Of a stretch of 64,000 bases of DNA, positions 18,436 to 26,702 are shown piece by piece (the stretch's first letter is position 1; each line of letters begins with the position of its first letter). Position numbers and translations under genes: made by a program. Source of the DNA: an alpha proteobacterium AAP38 (lineage in GTDB: Bacteria > Pseudomonadota > Alphaproteobacteria > Azospirillales > Azospirillaceae); contig LJHR01000037.1 of assembly GCA_001296005.1 (NCBI GenBank), forward strand, positions 62,001 to 126,000, in the 5' to 3' direction. The notes beneath the pieces are model-generated. The model made no database searches, was not told where the DNA came from, and saw nothing but the letters and a program-made list of their open reading frames with translations.

Positions 18436-18557
18436 CGTCATCCCGGCGGAAGCCGGGACCGAGGGGCCACAAGCACTGAGCTTTGCGCCCCTTTGATCGA
18501 AGCTGCCGACAGGTGGGGAGCTTGCCCTCCTGGGTCCCGACTTTCGTCGGGATGACG
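18436..18557. repeat. Inverted pair of REP-like elements next to the origin
   Basis: CGTCATCCCGGCGGAAGCCGGGACC at 18436-18460 and its inverted partner (CTGGGTCCCGACTTTCGTCGGGATGACG) ending at 18557, with a 70-bp spacer. The spacing matches the pair at 7514-7634, and the sequence between resembles the flank of the copy at 6967. It may also act as a terminator for the peptidase gene. Confidence 0.8.
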
Positions 18558-18740
18558 AAATGGGGCGCCTCGACCTCATTCAGAACACAGCTCCCCCTTT
18601 TTCCCTTCCCCTTGCCTCAAATTACCCTCAACCCCCTGTTCTGTTGATTCCATCCTTTCAGGATTCATTGTTCAGGGGTCGATTTTCCCAATTATCCCAA
18701 CCTCTTAATCCATCTTCCTGTGCCACGGCATACGGCTCTG

Positions 18741-19205
18741 TGTGCCATACCTTCTGAGTCCCTGTGCCAGATCACCCGGCTTCCTGTGCCATTCTGTCCG
18801 GATTGCTGCGCCATATCTCACGGCTCCACCCTCAATCCTGTGCCAGATTGCACGGCCACCCTCTCAAGCCTTTTTGAGAGTCTAGGGTTTCTGCGGTTTT
18901 CCGCCGGTTCTCTGTGACATATCTCACGGTTTTTCTGGGCTGTAACGCTCGTTCCTAGGACCGCACCCCCTGCCTGTGCCGGATTTCACGTGGGACGGAA
19001 TCCTTTCTGTGCCAGATCTCACGCTTCCGATTCTCCCGCGATTCTCCCGATTCCGCCATCTTGTGCCAAAGCTCACGCCCACCCTGCTCGGCATGCCCCG
19101 TTACTGTGCCGGAACGCACGGGCGAGAATCGGGGATTTTGGTCCTCTCTGTGCCATCTCGCACGGGTCCAATGATTCGCGCTTGATCCTGTGCCCCGGCA
19201 ATGTT
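18741..19205 (+). repeat. Iteron array (about 12 copies of a 17-mer), presumed replication origin
   Basis: Direct repeats with consensus TGTGCCANATCTCACGG start at 18741, 18763, 18785, 18807, 18839, 18913, 18975, 19008, 19062, 19105, 19149 and 19189. The first four are exactly 22 bp apart (two helical turns); later spacings are 32-74 bp. The best copies are 18807-18823, 18913-18929 and 19008-19024; the first and last are degenerate. All copies have the same orientation and lie directly upstream of a Rep_3-type initiator gene, the standard layout of an iteron-controlled plasmid origin. Confidence 0.92.
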
Positions 19206-19208
19206 GCT

Positions 19209-19223
19209 CTGTCACAGTGACAG
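19209..19223. promoter_or_regulatory. Inverted repeat CTGTCAC-A-GTGACAG before the initiator gene
   Basis: Seven-base arms around one base, 50 bp before the rep start, at the end of the iteron array. The half-site resembles the TCAC end of the iteron in opposite orientation. Rep_3 initiators often repress their own gene through such an inverted repeat; that role is inferred. Confidence 0.6.
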
Positions 19224-19272
19224 GGGTCACGGGTTCTTTGGCACTGAAACGGGTGCCCGGTGGGGGGGACGT

Positions 19273-20613
19273 ATGGCGGTGCAGGCGAATGCGGTGAAGG
19301 CGGAAATGGCCCGCCCGCGCGTGACGGGTAATGTGCTGGACCTGTCCACCGACCCCACCCTGCCCAAGCCGCGCACCCAGATTGAGGTGATGGAGACGGG
19401 CAACGGCCTGACCCTGGCAGATCGCAAGCTTTTCAATGTCTTGCTGGCCTATAGCTGGGACAAACTGTCCGATCCCGAGGCCCCCCTGCCCCCGTTCCGC
19501 GCGTCGACTGCCGACCTGCGCCGTGCCATCGGTGATGATACCGAAAGCAACAATGTCCGTCTGCGCCAATCCTTCGACCGGCTGATGCAGACCCTGGTCC
19601 GCTTCCCGTACTGGAGCGAGGCTGACCAGCAATTGAAGGAGGGTGGCTCCCCCTTGTTGGCCTTCCGCGCCCTGCCGCGCGGGTCGGGTTTCGCCGAATG
19701 GGAATTTCCGCCGAAGCTGCGCCCCCTGCTGGCCAAGCCCGGGGCTTGGGCGCGCATCCATCTGGCCATTTGCGCGCAGTTCTCCTCCAAATACTCCCTG
19801 GCACTGTATGAGCTGTTGAGCCTACGGGCAAACCTCCGAGAGCCGCGCTGGGAAGTGGCGCTGGATGATCTGCGCGAAAGCCTGGGCTGTGCCGACAAGA
19901 TGCCAAATTACGCGCATTTTCAGCGCCGCGTTCTGGACCCGGCGGTCAGCGAGATCAACGAACTGTCGGGTCTGGTCATCGATTATCAGGAACTGCGCTC
20001 CCACGGTCGCGGCCGCAAGGTCGAAAAGCTGATGTTCGATGTAAAGAAGAAATCGAACAGCGAACTGGTTGCCACCGCCCGCATCACTGAATTCGCTAAG
20101 GCCCCCGTGGGCCGCGCCACGCCCGCCAATGGCACGCGTGATCAGGATACGCCCGACCTGGAGGATGGCCGCACCGACCGCGAGCGTGGCCCGGCCGGCA
20201 CGCTCGGCCTTATTCAGCGCGTGTCGCTGGCCGTGATTGAGGAACTGGTGGCGCAATATCCCGACGTCGATATGCAGACCGCCATTTTCAGTTGGGCCGA
20301 ATGGGCCATGCGACAGAAGGAACCCTGCCGCAACCCGTCCGCCGCCTTCCGCGCCTGGCTGGAGAAACTGCACCCTGCCGTTTCCGCTCCCGTCCGCCTG
20401 ACGCCGGAAGGCTCTGAACCCCCTGCCCTCTCCCCCGCCGCCCAACGCGCCCTGCAATGGTTGACCGGCGAACCCTACGCCGTCCGCGCCAAATGGTTCC
20501 GCAAGGCCCAGACCCTGGGCGCTCCCGACATGCGTGCCGCCACCGCCCCGGAAAACATTGGCCGCTGGGTGGGGCTGGTGGCGGATGAGGTGGTGAAGGG
20601 CCTGCGGGTGTAA
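19273..20613 (+). CDS. repA: Rep_3-type iteron-binding replication initiator
   Basis: About 446 residues from ATG 19273. Two winged-helix-like domains are visible. The first runs from LADRKLFNVLLAYSWDKL to about residue 150. The second has SSKYSLALYELLSLRANLR, a W-V-LDDLRESLGC segment, a YAHFQRRVLDPAVSEINELS helix and GRKVEKLMFDVKKK, all hallmarks of the Rep_3 initiator family. The C-terminal 150 residues are an extra, less conserved part with an IEELVAQYP helix. It should bind the iterons upstream and melt the origin. The gene marks the window as part of an autonomously replicating secondary replicon. Confidence 0.88.
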   Translation: MAVQANAVKAEMARPRVTGNVLDLSTDPTLPKPRTQIEVMETGNGLTLADRKLFNVLLAYSWDKLSDPEAPLPPFRASTADLRRAIGDDTESNNVRLRQSFDRLMQTLVRFPYWSEADQQLKEGGSPLLAFRALPRGSGFAEWEFPPKLRPLLAKPGAWARIHLAICAQFSSKYSLALYELLSLRANLREPRWEVALDDLRESLGCADKMPNYAHFQRRVLDPAVSEINELSGLVIDYQELRSHGRGRKVEKLMFDVKKKSNSELVATARITEFAKAPVGRATPANGTRDQDTPDLEDGRTDRERGPAGTLGLIQRVSLAVIEELVAQYPDVDMQTAIFSWAEWAMRQKEPCRNPSAAFRAWLEKLHPAVSAPVRLTPEGSEPPALSPAAQRALQWLTGEPYAVRAKWFRKAQTLGAPDMRAATAPENIGRWVGLVADEVVKGLRV

Positions 20614-20631
20614 GGTCGGCCCCGACGCGCC

Positions 20632-20658
20632 CCTCTCTCTCTCTATATATATATATAT
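20632..20658. repeat. Simple-sequence tract (CT)n(TA)n
   Basis: About seven CT units directly followed by about seven TA units, between the convergent rep and parB genes. It is prone to slippage and easily melted. No other such tract was noticed in the window. Confidence 0.85.
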
Positions 20659-20684
20659 GTCATCCCGGCAGAAGCCGGGATGAC
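20659..20684. terminator. REP-like hairpin between rep and parB
   Basis: GTCATCCCGGC and GCCGGGATGAC form an 11-bp stem with an AGAA loop, in the gap between the convergent rep and parB genes. Its sequence is that of the REP family elsewhere in the window. It could stop transcription from both sides, though it lacks a clean T tract. Confidence 0.55.
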
Positions 20685-20729
20685 GATGAAGAGGCAGATA
20701 AGGGGTGGATTGCGCCCCTCTACACACCC

Positions 20730-21668
20730 TCACCCTGCCAGCAGCGTCTCCAACTGCTGCGCATAGCCCGCCAGCCGCGCCTTCAGCGCCTCCAGCTTGG
20801 CCCGCTCATCGGCGCGCAGCTTGGCGACACCCTTGTCCGCCACCGCCTCGATCCCTGCCGACAGGCTCTCTTCCAACTTGGGCAAGCCGGCGATGAACTT
20901 CTTTGCTGTAACATTTCTCACGGGTGCCTTGGCCGTGGCGGGATCACCGGCCCGTTGCAGCTTGGCGCGGTATTCCCGCGCCTCCCGTGCCGTCAACTCG
21001 CCCTTCTTGACCTTGAGCCATAGGCTCAATTGGTCAACCTCCTCCATGCGCGCCAGTTCCAGCAGAACCGCCTTGGGCACGTCATTGTGTGATGTCACAC
21101 AGTCGGTGCGGATGGTCGCATGCAGGCGCAGCAGGGTCAGGGTGGTATTCACCTCTGTCCGCGACCGGCCCAGCAGGTCGCCCACCGCCTCCTGATTATA
21201 TTCATGCGTCTCAATCAGGCGGCGGATGCCCTCTGCCTCTTCAACGGGCGACAGATCCACGCGCTGCAAATTCTCGATCAGGGCGATCTGATCGGTATTG
21301 GCATCGGTGGGCAGGATGTGGGCCATGATCTTGGTCAGGCCCGCCATCCCCGCCGCCCGCCAGCGCCGCTCGCCCGCCACCAGCATAAAGCGCTTCGGCT
21401 CCGTTGGGTGGGCCTGCACCAGGATCGGGGATAATTGTCCCACCTCGCGCAGGGAGAAGCTTAGTGCCTGCAGCTCCTCCTCATCGAAATGCCGACGGGG
21501 CTGGTTGGGATTTGGCTCAATGTCGTTCAGACGCAGCAGCACCGTATCGCGCAGACCATCCGCTGTCCCGAAAATCAGGTCGGCGCCGGGCCGGTCCAGA
21601 CTGTCCCCGATGGATTTCGCCACTGCTGCCGGCTGCGGGCTTGCGGGCTTGCGCCAGTTCTTAACCAT
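20730..21668 (-). CDS. parB: ParB partition protein
   Basis: 312 residues. The N-terminal ParB/Spo0J domain has IEPNPNQPRRHFDEEELQ, the CTPase-type motif GERRWRA near 106-112 and the arginine-rich ENLQRVDLSPVEEA. A helix-turn-helix follows (EAVGDLLGRSRTEVNTTLTLL). The C-terminal part (about 225-312) is helical and Ala/Lys-rich. It is co-transcribed with parA, overlapping it by eight bases. It should bind parS-like sites; palindromes at 22731, 22799 and 21086 are candidates, the last inside this gene. Confidence 0.92.
   Translation of the reverse strand: MVKNWRKPASPQPAAVAKSIGDSLDRPGADLIFGTADGLRDTVLLRLNDIEPNPNQPRRHFDEEELQALSFSLREVGQLSPILVQAHPTEPKRFMLVAGERRWRAAGMAGLTKIMAHILPTDANTDQIALIENLQRVDLSPVEEAEGIRRLIETHEYNQEAVGDLLGRSRTEVNTTLTLLRLHATIRTDCVTSHNDVPKAVLLELARMEEVDQLSLWLKVKKGELTAREAREYRAKLQRAGDPATAKAPVRNVTAKKFIAGLPKLEESLSAGIEAVADKGVAKLRADERAKLEALKARLAGYAQQLETLLAG
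20907..20923 (+). repeat. Iteron-like 17-mer inside parB
   Basis: TGTAACATTTCTCACGG matches the strong iteron TGTGCCATATCTCACGG at 14 of 17 positions, with the whole 3' block TCTCACGG intact. It lies within the parB coding region, outside the main array. Confidence 0.5.
21086..21101. promoter_or_regulatory. Near-palindrome TGTGTGATGTCACACA inside parB
   Basis: One centre mismatch from the perfect palindrome TGTGTGACGTCACACA found twice before parA. Its 16-bp length matches classic parS sites. It is a candidate centromere-like ParB site or a secondary operator. Confidence 0.6.
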
Positions 21669-22611
21669 TGACGATCTCCTGCGCCAGGGTGCGGTAAACC
21701 CCGATCGGGTGGCTCTTGGGCAGCATTTTCAGCGGGACGGCCCCGGCATAGGTGGCCTGGTCGATCTCGGTCGATCGCGGCACCGGCTGGAAGATGCGGG
21801 CCTTGTCGCCCAGGCTTTCCTGCAGGTCCGACAGCACCTGCTGCTCCACTGCGAAATTGCGATTGAACATGGTGGGCAGTACGCCCAGCACCTTCAGGCT
21901 GGGATTCTGCCGCCGCTGGATCTTCGACACTGTGTCAAAAATCAAGGGGATGCCGCGCACATCATAGCGGCTGGCCTTGGTCGGGATCAGCAGATAATCG
22001 GCGGCAATCAGGGCGGTGACCGTGATCAGGGCCAGTTCGGGCGGGCAGTCGATGACGATGTAATCATAATCGCGCAGCACCTCCGACAGCTTCTCGCGTA
22101 GCACATAGCGCCCGTCATCGGGGTCGAGCAGGATCTTGATCTGCGCCTCTGCCAGGGCAATAGTACAGGGCAGCATGTCATAGCCGTCGCACTTCACGAT
22201 GGCCTGATGGATGCCCGTCTGCCCGAACAGCACATCCTCCAGCCCGCCCTTGCGGTCCTGCACCTCTAGCGGGTCAAGGCCCGATCCCTCGGTGGCCGTG
22301 GCCTGCTGGTCGGCATCCACGATCAGCACCTTCTTGCCTAGTTCTCCCAGCGCGTAGCCCAGGTTCAGGGTTGTGGTGGTCTTGCCCACGCCGCCTTTCT
22401 GGTTGGCGACGGCGATGATGCAGGCCGTACGCTGGCTGGCGGCGGCCAGGAACTCCGCTACCCGCACCGGCAGCCGTTCGGCGCCCGATTCCCAGCGGCT
22501 GATGGTGGCGTTATCGTACTTTCGGCCCAGCTTGGCATTCACCCAGGCGGCAAAGGCGGCCTGGCTTTCACCACGGCTTTCACGAAATTGGCGCAGTTCA
22601 TCGGGGGTCAT
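21661..22611 (-). CDS. parA: ParA partition ATPase with N-terminal helix-turn-helix
   Basis: 316 residues. An XRE-like helix-turn-helix spans about 1-60 (RGESQAAFAAWVNAKLG, NATISRWESGAERLP). The ParA ATPase follows, with a deviant Walker A KGGVGKTTT near 73-82, DADQQAT, and a Walker B-like IVIDCPPELAL near 150. ParA proteins with a DNA-binding N-terminus (P1/P7 type Ia, or RepA-like) repress their own operon, consistent with the palindromes just upstream. It works with ParB to segregate the replicon. Confidence 0.92.
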   Translation of the reverse strand: MTPDELRQFRESRGESQAAFAAWVNAKLGRKYDNATISRWESGAERLPVRVAEFLAAASQRTACIIAVANQKGGVGKTTTTLNLGYALGELGKKVLIVDADQQATATEGSGLDPLEVQDRKGGLEDVLFGQTGIHQAIVKCDGYDMLPCTIALAEAQIKILLDPDDGRYVLREKLSEVLRDYDYIVIDCPPELALITVTALIAADYLLIPTKASRYDVRGIPLIFDTVSKIQRRQNPSLKVLGVLPTMFNRNFAVEQQVLSDLQESLGDKARIFQPVPRSTEIDQATYAGAVPLKMLPKSHPIGVYRTLAQEIVNG

Positions 22612-22939
22612 GGCACCGGTCCGGGGAGGGGCATTTGAGACTTTGAGAATTGTCTCAAATCTCGTCCCGCGTCAATCACCGAACGCAGCCACGACAGGAA
22701 TTCCGTCATGACGCCGGCCTGCACGGGTCCCTGTGTGACGTCACACAGGCCCCTTACTGTGCCAAACTGCACGGGTACATCATGCCAATCCCTGCCCTTG
22801 TGTGACGTCACACAGGTTCGGCTGTGCCACCCCCGTTGCCCGGCCCGATCCTGTCGTTTGGCCCCGAAACTTCAACCGTTTCGGCTGTCCCCGCCTGCCA
22901 TCCTGAACCTAACGAACAGCACCCGCCGGGGAGAGCATC
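22612..22939. promoter_or_regulatory. parA control region with two 16-18-bp palindromes and one iteron
   Basis: This 328-bp divergent gap between parA and the ornithine aminotransferase gene holds two palindromes: CTGTGTGACGTCACACAG (22731-22748, 18 bp perfect) and TGTGTGACGTCACACA (22799-22814, 16 bp perfect). Between them is an iteron copy, TGTGCCAAACTGCACGG (22758-22774). A GCACGGG fragment also occurs at 22721. These are candidate ParA operators or ParB centromere sites. The iteron suggests that replication and partition are physically coupled. Confidence 0.8.
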
Positions 22940-24163
22940 ATGGACATGCGGACCAGCATCAATTCCGACACCATCGCCGTTGAAAAGCGTTGGTGTGCGC
23001 AGAATTACAAGCCGCTGCCGGTGGTGATCAACCGGGCCGAGGGCGTGTGGATGTGGGATGCCGACGGCAAGCGCTATCTGGACATGATGGCCGCCTATTC
23101 CGCCGTCAATACCGGCCACAGCCATCCCCGCATTCTGTCGGCCTTGACCGAACAGGTGGGCAAGGTCGCCGTCATCTCCCGCGCCTTTTATTCTGACAAG
23201 CTGGGTTCGTTCCTGGAGCGGCTGTGCCGCCTGACGGGCCTGGATGGCGCCTGCCCCATGAATACAGGGGCGGAGGCCGTGGAGACCGCCATCAAGGCCG
23301 CCCGCCGCTGGGCCTACCGCGTCAAGGGCGTGGCAGCTGATCAGGCCGAAATCCTGGTGGCCGATGGCAATTTCCATGGCCGCACCACCACCATCGTCGG
23401 CTTCTCCTCCGAACCCGCCTATCGCGACGGTTTCGGCCCCTTCGCCCCCGGCTTCCGCATCGTACCCTTCGGTGATGCCGACGCCATGGAGGCAGCGATC
23501 ACCCCCAACACCGCCGCCATCCTGCTGGAACCGATCCAGGGGGAGGCGGGGATCATCGTGCCGCCCGATGGCTATCTGCGTCGCCTGCGCGAGATTTGCG
23601 ACCGCCACAATGTCCTGCTGATCCTGGATGAGATCCAGTCCGGCCTGGGCCGTACCGGCCATTGGTTCGCGCATCAGCATGAAGGCATCCGCCCCGACGG
23701 CTTGTGCCTGGGCAAGGCACTGGGGGGCGGCGTCATGCCGGTTTCGGCCTTTGTCGCGCGCCGCGATGTCATCGACATGTTCGGCCCCGGCAGCCACGGC
23801 TCCACCTTCGGCGGCAGCCCGCTGGCCGCTGCGGTCGGCCTGGCGGCGCTGGACACCATCGCCGATGAGGGACTGGTAGAACGTTCCGCCGAGCTGGGTG
23901 CCCATATGATCGCCCGCCTGCGTGGCATCGACAGTAAGGCCATCACCGCCGTGCGCGGTCGCGGCCTGTGGGTGGGGGTGGAGATCGACCCCGCCATCGC
24001 CACCGCCCGCCATGTCTGTGAATTGCTGATGGAACAGGGGGTGCTGTCGAAGGAAACGCACGACACCACCATCCGCTTCGCCCCGCCGCTGGTCATCTCC
24101 CGGCCGGAGCTGGATTGGGCCATCGACCGCTTCGCCGCCGTGCTGTCGCGCCTGACGGCCTGA
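22940..24163 (+). CDS. rocD: Ornithine--oxo-acid aminotransferase
   Basis: 407 residues, class III PLP aminotransferase. It starts DTIAVEKRWCAQNYKPLPVV and has GVWMWDADGKRYLDMMAAYS, PMNTGAEAVETAIKAAR, LILDEIQSGLGRTG and the PLP lysine in CLGKALGGG, all typical of ornithine delta-aminotransferase. It converts ornithine plus 2-oxoglutarate to glutamate semialdehyde and glutamate. It is followed by arginase and an Lrp regulator, so arginine goes to ornithine and then glutamate. GGGGAGA precedes the ATG. Confidence 0.95.
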   Translation: MDMRTSINSDTIAVEKRWCAQNYKPLPVVINRAEGVWMWDADGKRYLDMMAAYSAVNTGHSHPRILSALTEQVGKVAVISRAFYSDKLGSFLERLCRLTGLDGACPMNTGAEAVETAIKAARRWAYRVKGVAADQAEILVADGNFHGRTTTIVGFSSEPAYRDGFGPFAPGFRIVPFGDADAMEAAITPNTAAILLEPIQGEAGIIVPPDGYLRRLREICDRHNVLLILDEIQSGLGRTGHWFAHQHEGIRPDGLCLGKALGGGVMPVSAFVARRDVIDMFGPGSHGSTFGGSPLAAAVGLAALDTIADEGLVERSAELGAHMIARLRGIDSKAITAVRGRGLWVGVEIDPAIATARHVCELLMEQGVLSKETHDTTIRFAPPLVISRPELDWAIDRFAAVLSRLTA

Positions 24164-24203
24164 CCCTTATCCAATAAGAACAACAAACCTACGGAGTGAC
24201 CAT

Positions 24204-25118
24204 ATGAGCGGCTGGTACGGTTTCATCGGGGTGCCCACGGATGTCGGCAACAAGGCCTGTGGCGCGGCAGAGGGGCCGGCGGCCCTGCGCGCCATTGGCC
24301 TGCCGCGTCGTATGGGCATGGTGGACCGGGGCGATGTCCAGGGTCCCGCCTATGATGGCACCCGCGATGAAACGGGCAGCCGGTCGGTGCGTGAGACCGC
24401 TGCCTGGTGCACCGCCGTGCGCAACGCCGTGTCGGGTGTCTTCGCCGATGGCGGCCTGCCCGTCATGATGGGCGGCGACCATGCCATGGCGCTAGGCTCC
24501 GTGGCGGCGGCGGCGGAACATGCGCGCCGTCAGGGCAAGAATTTCTTCGTCCTGTGGTTCGATGCACATCCCGATTTCAACACGCCCGAAACCTCCCCGT
24601 CCGGCAATACCCATGGCTATCCGGCGGCGCTGGCCTGTGGCATCGGCCATCCCGCCCTGCTGCGCGTCGGCGCCTTCACGCCGCTGCTGCGCCCCGACCG
24701 TCTGGTGCAGTTCGGCATCCGCGACATTGACGAAGGGGAGCGGGCGAACCTGCGCCGGTCGGGGATCGAGTTTCACGAGATGCCGGCGGTGCGCGAACGC
24801 GGCCTCGCCACCCTGGTCGCCCACACGATCAGCCGGATACAGGCGGCGGGCGGCGGGCATGTCCATGTCAGCTTCGATATCGACGCGCTGGACCCCAGCG
24901 TCGCGCCCGGCGTCGGCACGCCCGTGCCCGACGGCCTGACCCTGGATGAAGCGGTGGATGCCCTGCGCCTGCTGGGGGCCTCTGGTCTGGTGCAGTCGCT
25001 GGACATCGTCGAATATGCCGCCACCCAGGATCAGGGCAACCGCACGGCCCATGTCGTGGAACATCTCCTGGCGGGCCTGATGGCGGGCCGGGAAGGGCAG
25101 ACGGCCCTGGTGGCGTGA
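24204..25118 (+). CDS. rocF: Arginase
   Basis: 304 residues. The Mn-binding motifs of the ureohydrolase family are present: GGDHAMALGS, WFDAHPDFNTPETSPSGNTHG and SFDIDALDPSVAPGVGTP. The SGNxHG loop (SPSGNTHG) indicates arginase rather than agmatinase. It hydrolyses arginine to ornithine and urea and supplies the aminotransferase encoded 40 bp upstream. GGAGTGAC precedes the ATG. No urease genes are in the window. Confidence 0.95.
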   Translation: MSGWYGFIGVPTDVGNKACGAAEGPAALRAIGLPRRMGMVDRGDVQGPAYDGTRDETGSRSVRETAAWCTAVRNAVSGVFADGGLPVMMGGDHAMALGSVAAAAEHARRQGKNFFVLWFDAHPDFNTPETSPSGNTHGYPAALACGIGHPALLRVGAFTPLLRPDRLVQFGIRDIDEGERANLRRSGIEFHEMPAVRERGLATLVAHTISRIQAAGGGHVHVSFDIDALDPSVAPGVGTPVPDGLTLDEAVDALRLLGASGLVQSLDIVEYAATQDQGNRTAHVVEHLLAGLMAGREGQTALVA

Positions 25119-25283
25119 TACACGTTCCCTCAAGCGCCGGGCGCCGCCATCCAGCGGCTTGGCTTACTCGGCACGGGCCGCGCGGCGGCAGTCGCCGCCG
25201 CACCGCCGGCCAAGTATCTTGACCGGTGGTATGTGCCCTTCCATTGGGCTACCCTGGCTACCCCGCCACCACCCGGACCCGCC

Positions 25284-25772
25284 ATGCGCCGCCGCCTTGA
25301 TCAGATCGACCTGCGCATCCTGACAGAGCTGCAGGCCGATGGCCGCATCACCAACCAGGCACTGTCTGAACGGGTGGGCCTGTCGGCGCGGCCCTGCCTG
25401 GAACGTGTGCGCCGGCTGGAACGCGAGGGGCTGATCACCGGCTACCGCGCCGTGCTGGATGTCCGCCGGCTGCAAAGCTGCATCACGGTCCTGGCCCAGA
25501 TCGCGCTGGAACATCATGGCCGCCACGGGCGACAGCTGTTCGAACGCCGCCTCGCCAACACGCCGGAAGTGGTGGAATGTTTCGAGGTCAGTGGCGAGTT
25601 CGATTACATCGCCAAGCTGATCTGCCCCGATATCGACGCCTATCAGGAACTGACCCAGGGCTGGATCGACGATACGGAGCTGGGCGTCAGCCGCGTGACC
25701 TCCAACATCGTCCTGCGCCCCGTGCGTGACCAGGCCCCAACACCGCTATTCGGTGCCGATCAGGAAGGCTGA
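25284..25772 (+). CDS. Lrp/AsnC-family regulator of the arginine genes
   Basis: 162 residues from ATG 25284; the frame is open further upstream but this start gives normal family length. The N-terminal helix-turn-helix is RRLDQIDLRILTELQADG, then ITNQALSERVGLSARPCLERV. A RAM effector domain (VVECFEVSGEFDYIAKLICPD) follows. The arginine catabolic operon is the obvious target, with arginine or ornithine as likely effector; this is inferred from position. Confidence 0.92.
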   Translation: MRRRLDQIDLRILTELQADGRITNQALSERVGLSARPCLERVRRLEREGLITGYRAVLDVRRLQSCITVLAQIALEHHGRHGRQLFERRLANTPEVVECFEVSGEFDYIAKLICPDIDAYQELTQGWIDDTELGVSRVTSNIVLRPVRDQAPTPLFGADQEG

Positions 25773-25779
25773 AGTATTA

Positions 25780-25802
25780 CTATTGAAAATCAAAATCAAT
25801 AG
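25780..25802. promoter_or_regulatory. AT-rich dyad before the TorF-type porin gene
   Basis: CTATTGA and TCAATAG flank AAATCAAAA in the gap between the Lrp gene and the porin gene. Its AT-richness stands out locally. It could be an iron- or redox-type operator or a weak hairpin; nothing decides between these. Confidence 0.3.
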
Positions 25803-25928
25803 CAGCCTCTCTGCCGATATATCCCAATGAACAGCATGAAATTCTCACGCCACCTCGTATCTTCGGTCCGGGTCATGCCTACTCATGGCTATGTTATCTG
25901 GTGTCCATAAAGAAAAAAGGTCGGCAGG

Positions 25929-26612
25929 ATGGTTGCGCGGTTGGCGGCTTTGGCGTTGGTGGCGGGTCTGTCTGCGGCCCCGGCCTGGGCAGATGTCGAA
26001 GGCTCGGTCAGCCTGACCAGCGACTATATCGACAAGGGCCTCTCCCAGTCCGATGGCCATGCCGCTTTCCAGGGCGGACTGACCTGGACCCATGAGACGG
26101 GCCTGTTCCTGGCCGTTGACGGCTCCACCGTCGATTTCAACGATGGCACCGATGCCGAACTGAACCTTATCGGCGGCTATCAATGGGAATGGGAGCGATG
26201 GGCCGTCGTGGCGGGCATCAGCCGCACCCATTATGCCGGCGCGCCCAACGGTGCGGGCCTGGACCTCTGGGAATTCGCCCTGGCTGGCTCGCTGGACCTT
26301 GAGACCCATCAATGGGAAGCGGAAATGGTCTACAGCCCCGATGATGGCGGGGCCGGCGACGCGTTCTATCACCGCATCGCCGTCACCATCCCCTTTGCCG
26401 AGCGCTTCGCCCTCTCCCCGCATCTCGGCCACCAATGGTATGATCGCAAGGACTTGGGCGGACCCAACTTCTGGGAGTGGGGTGCGGAACTCTCCTACGC
26501 CCTGGCCCCCGCCACCATCGGCATCGCCTATACCGACACCAGCCTGAAGAATGAGGATGGCTGCAAATGCGGTGGCCGGGTGGCGGCGTTTGTGACGGTG
26601 AGTTTCCCGTAA
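25929..26612 (+). CDS. TorF-family putative outer-membrane porin
   Basis: 227 residues with a signal peptide (to AWA, about residue 22). The mature start DVEGSVSLTSDYIDKGLSQS closely fits the TorF/Gcw_chp family (TIGR02001), where the N-terminus reads as a first beta strand with SDY-RG-SQ. Alternating strands follow to a C-terminal aromatic-type end (VSFP). Outer-membrane location and pore function are predicted from the family; substrate unknown. Confidence 0.88.
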   Translation: MVARLAALALVAGLSAAPAWADVEGSVSLTSDYIDKGLSQSDGHAAFQGGLTWTHETGLFLAVDGSTVDFNDGTDAELNLIGGYQWEWERWAVVAGISRTHYAGAPNGAGLDLWEFALAGSLDLETHQWEAEMVYSPDDGGAGDAFYHRIAVTIPFAERFALSPHLGHQWYDRKDLGGPNFWEWGAELSYALAPATIGIAYTDTSLKNEDGCKCGGRVAAFVTVSFP

Positions 26613-26702
26613 GGGGGGGAGGGCAGGGGGCGTAACCCCACGCGCCAACGCCATTGCCGCACCTCACCCGGTTGTGAAAAGATAGCCATCTTCCACACCG
26701 GG

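Noticed and set aside
18595-18720. A small gene in the region before the iterons
   Set aside because: Pro/Ser-rich frames of this kind are composition artefacts; no SD and no homology recognised.
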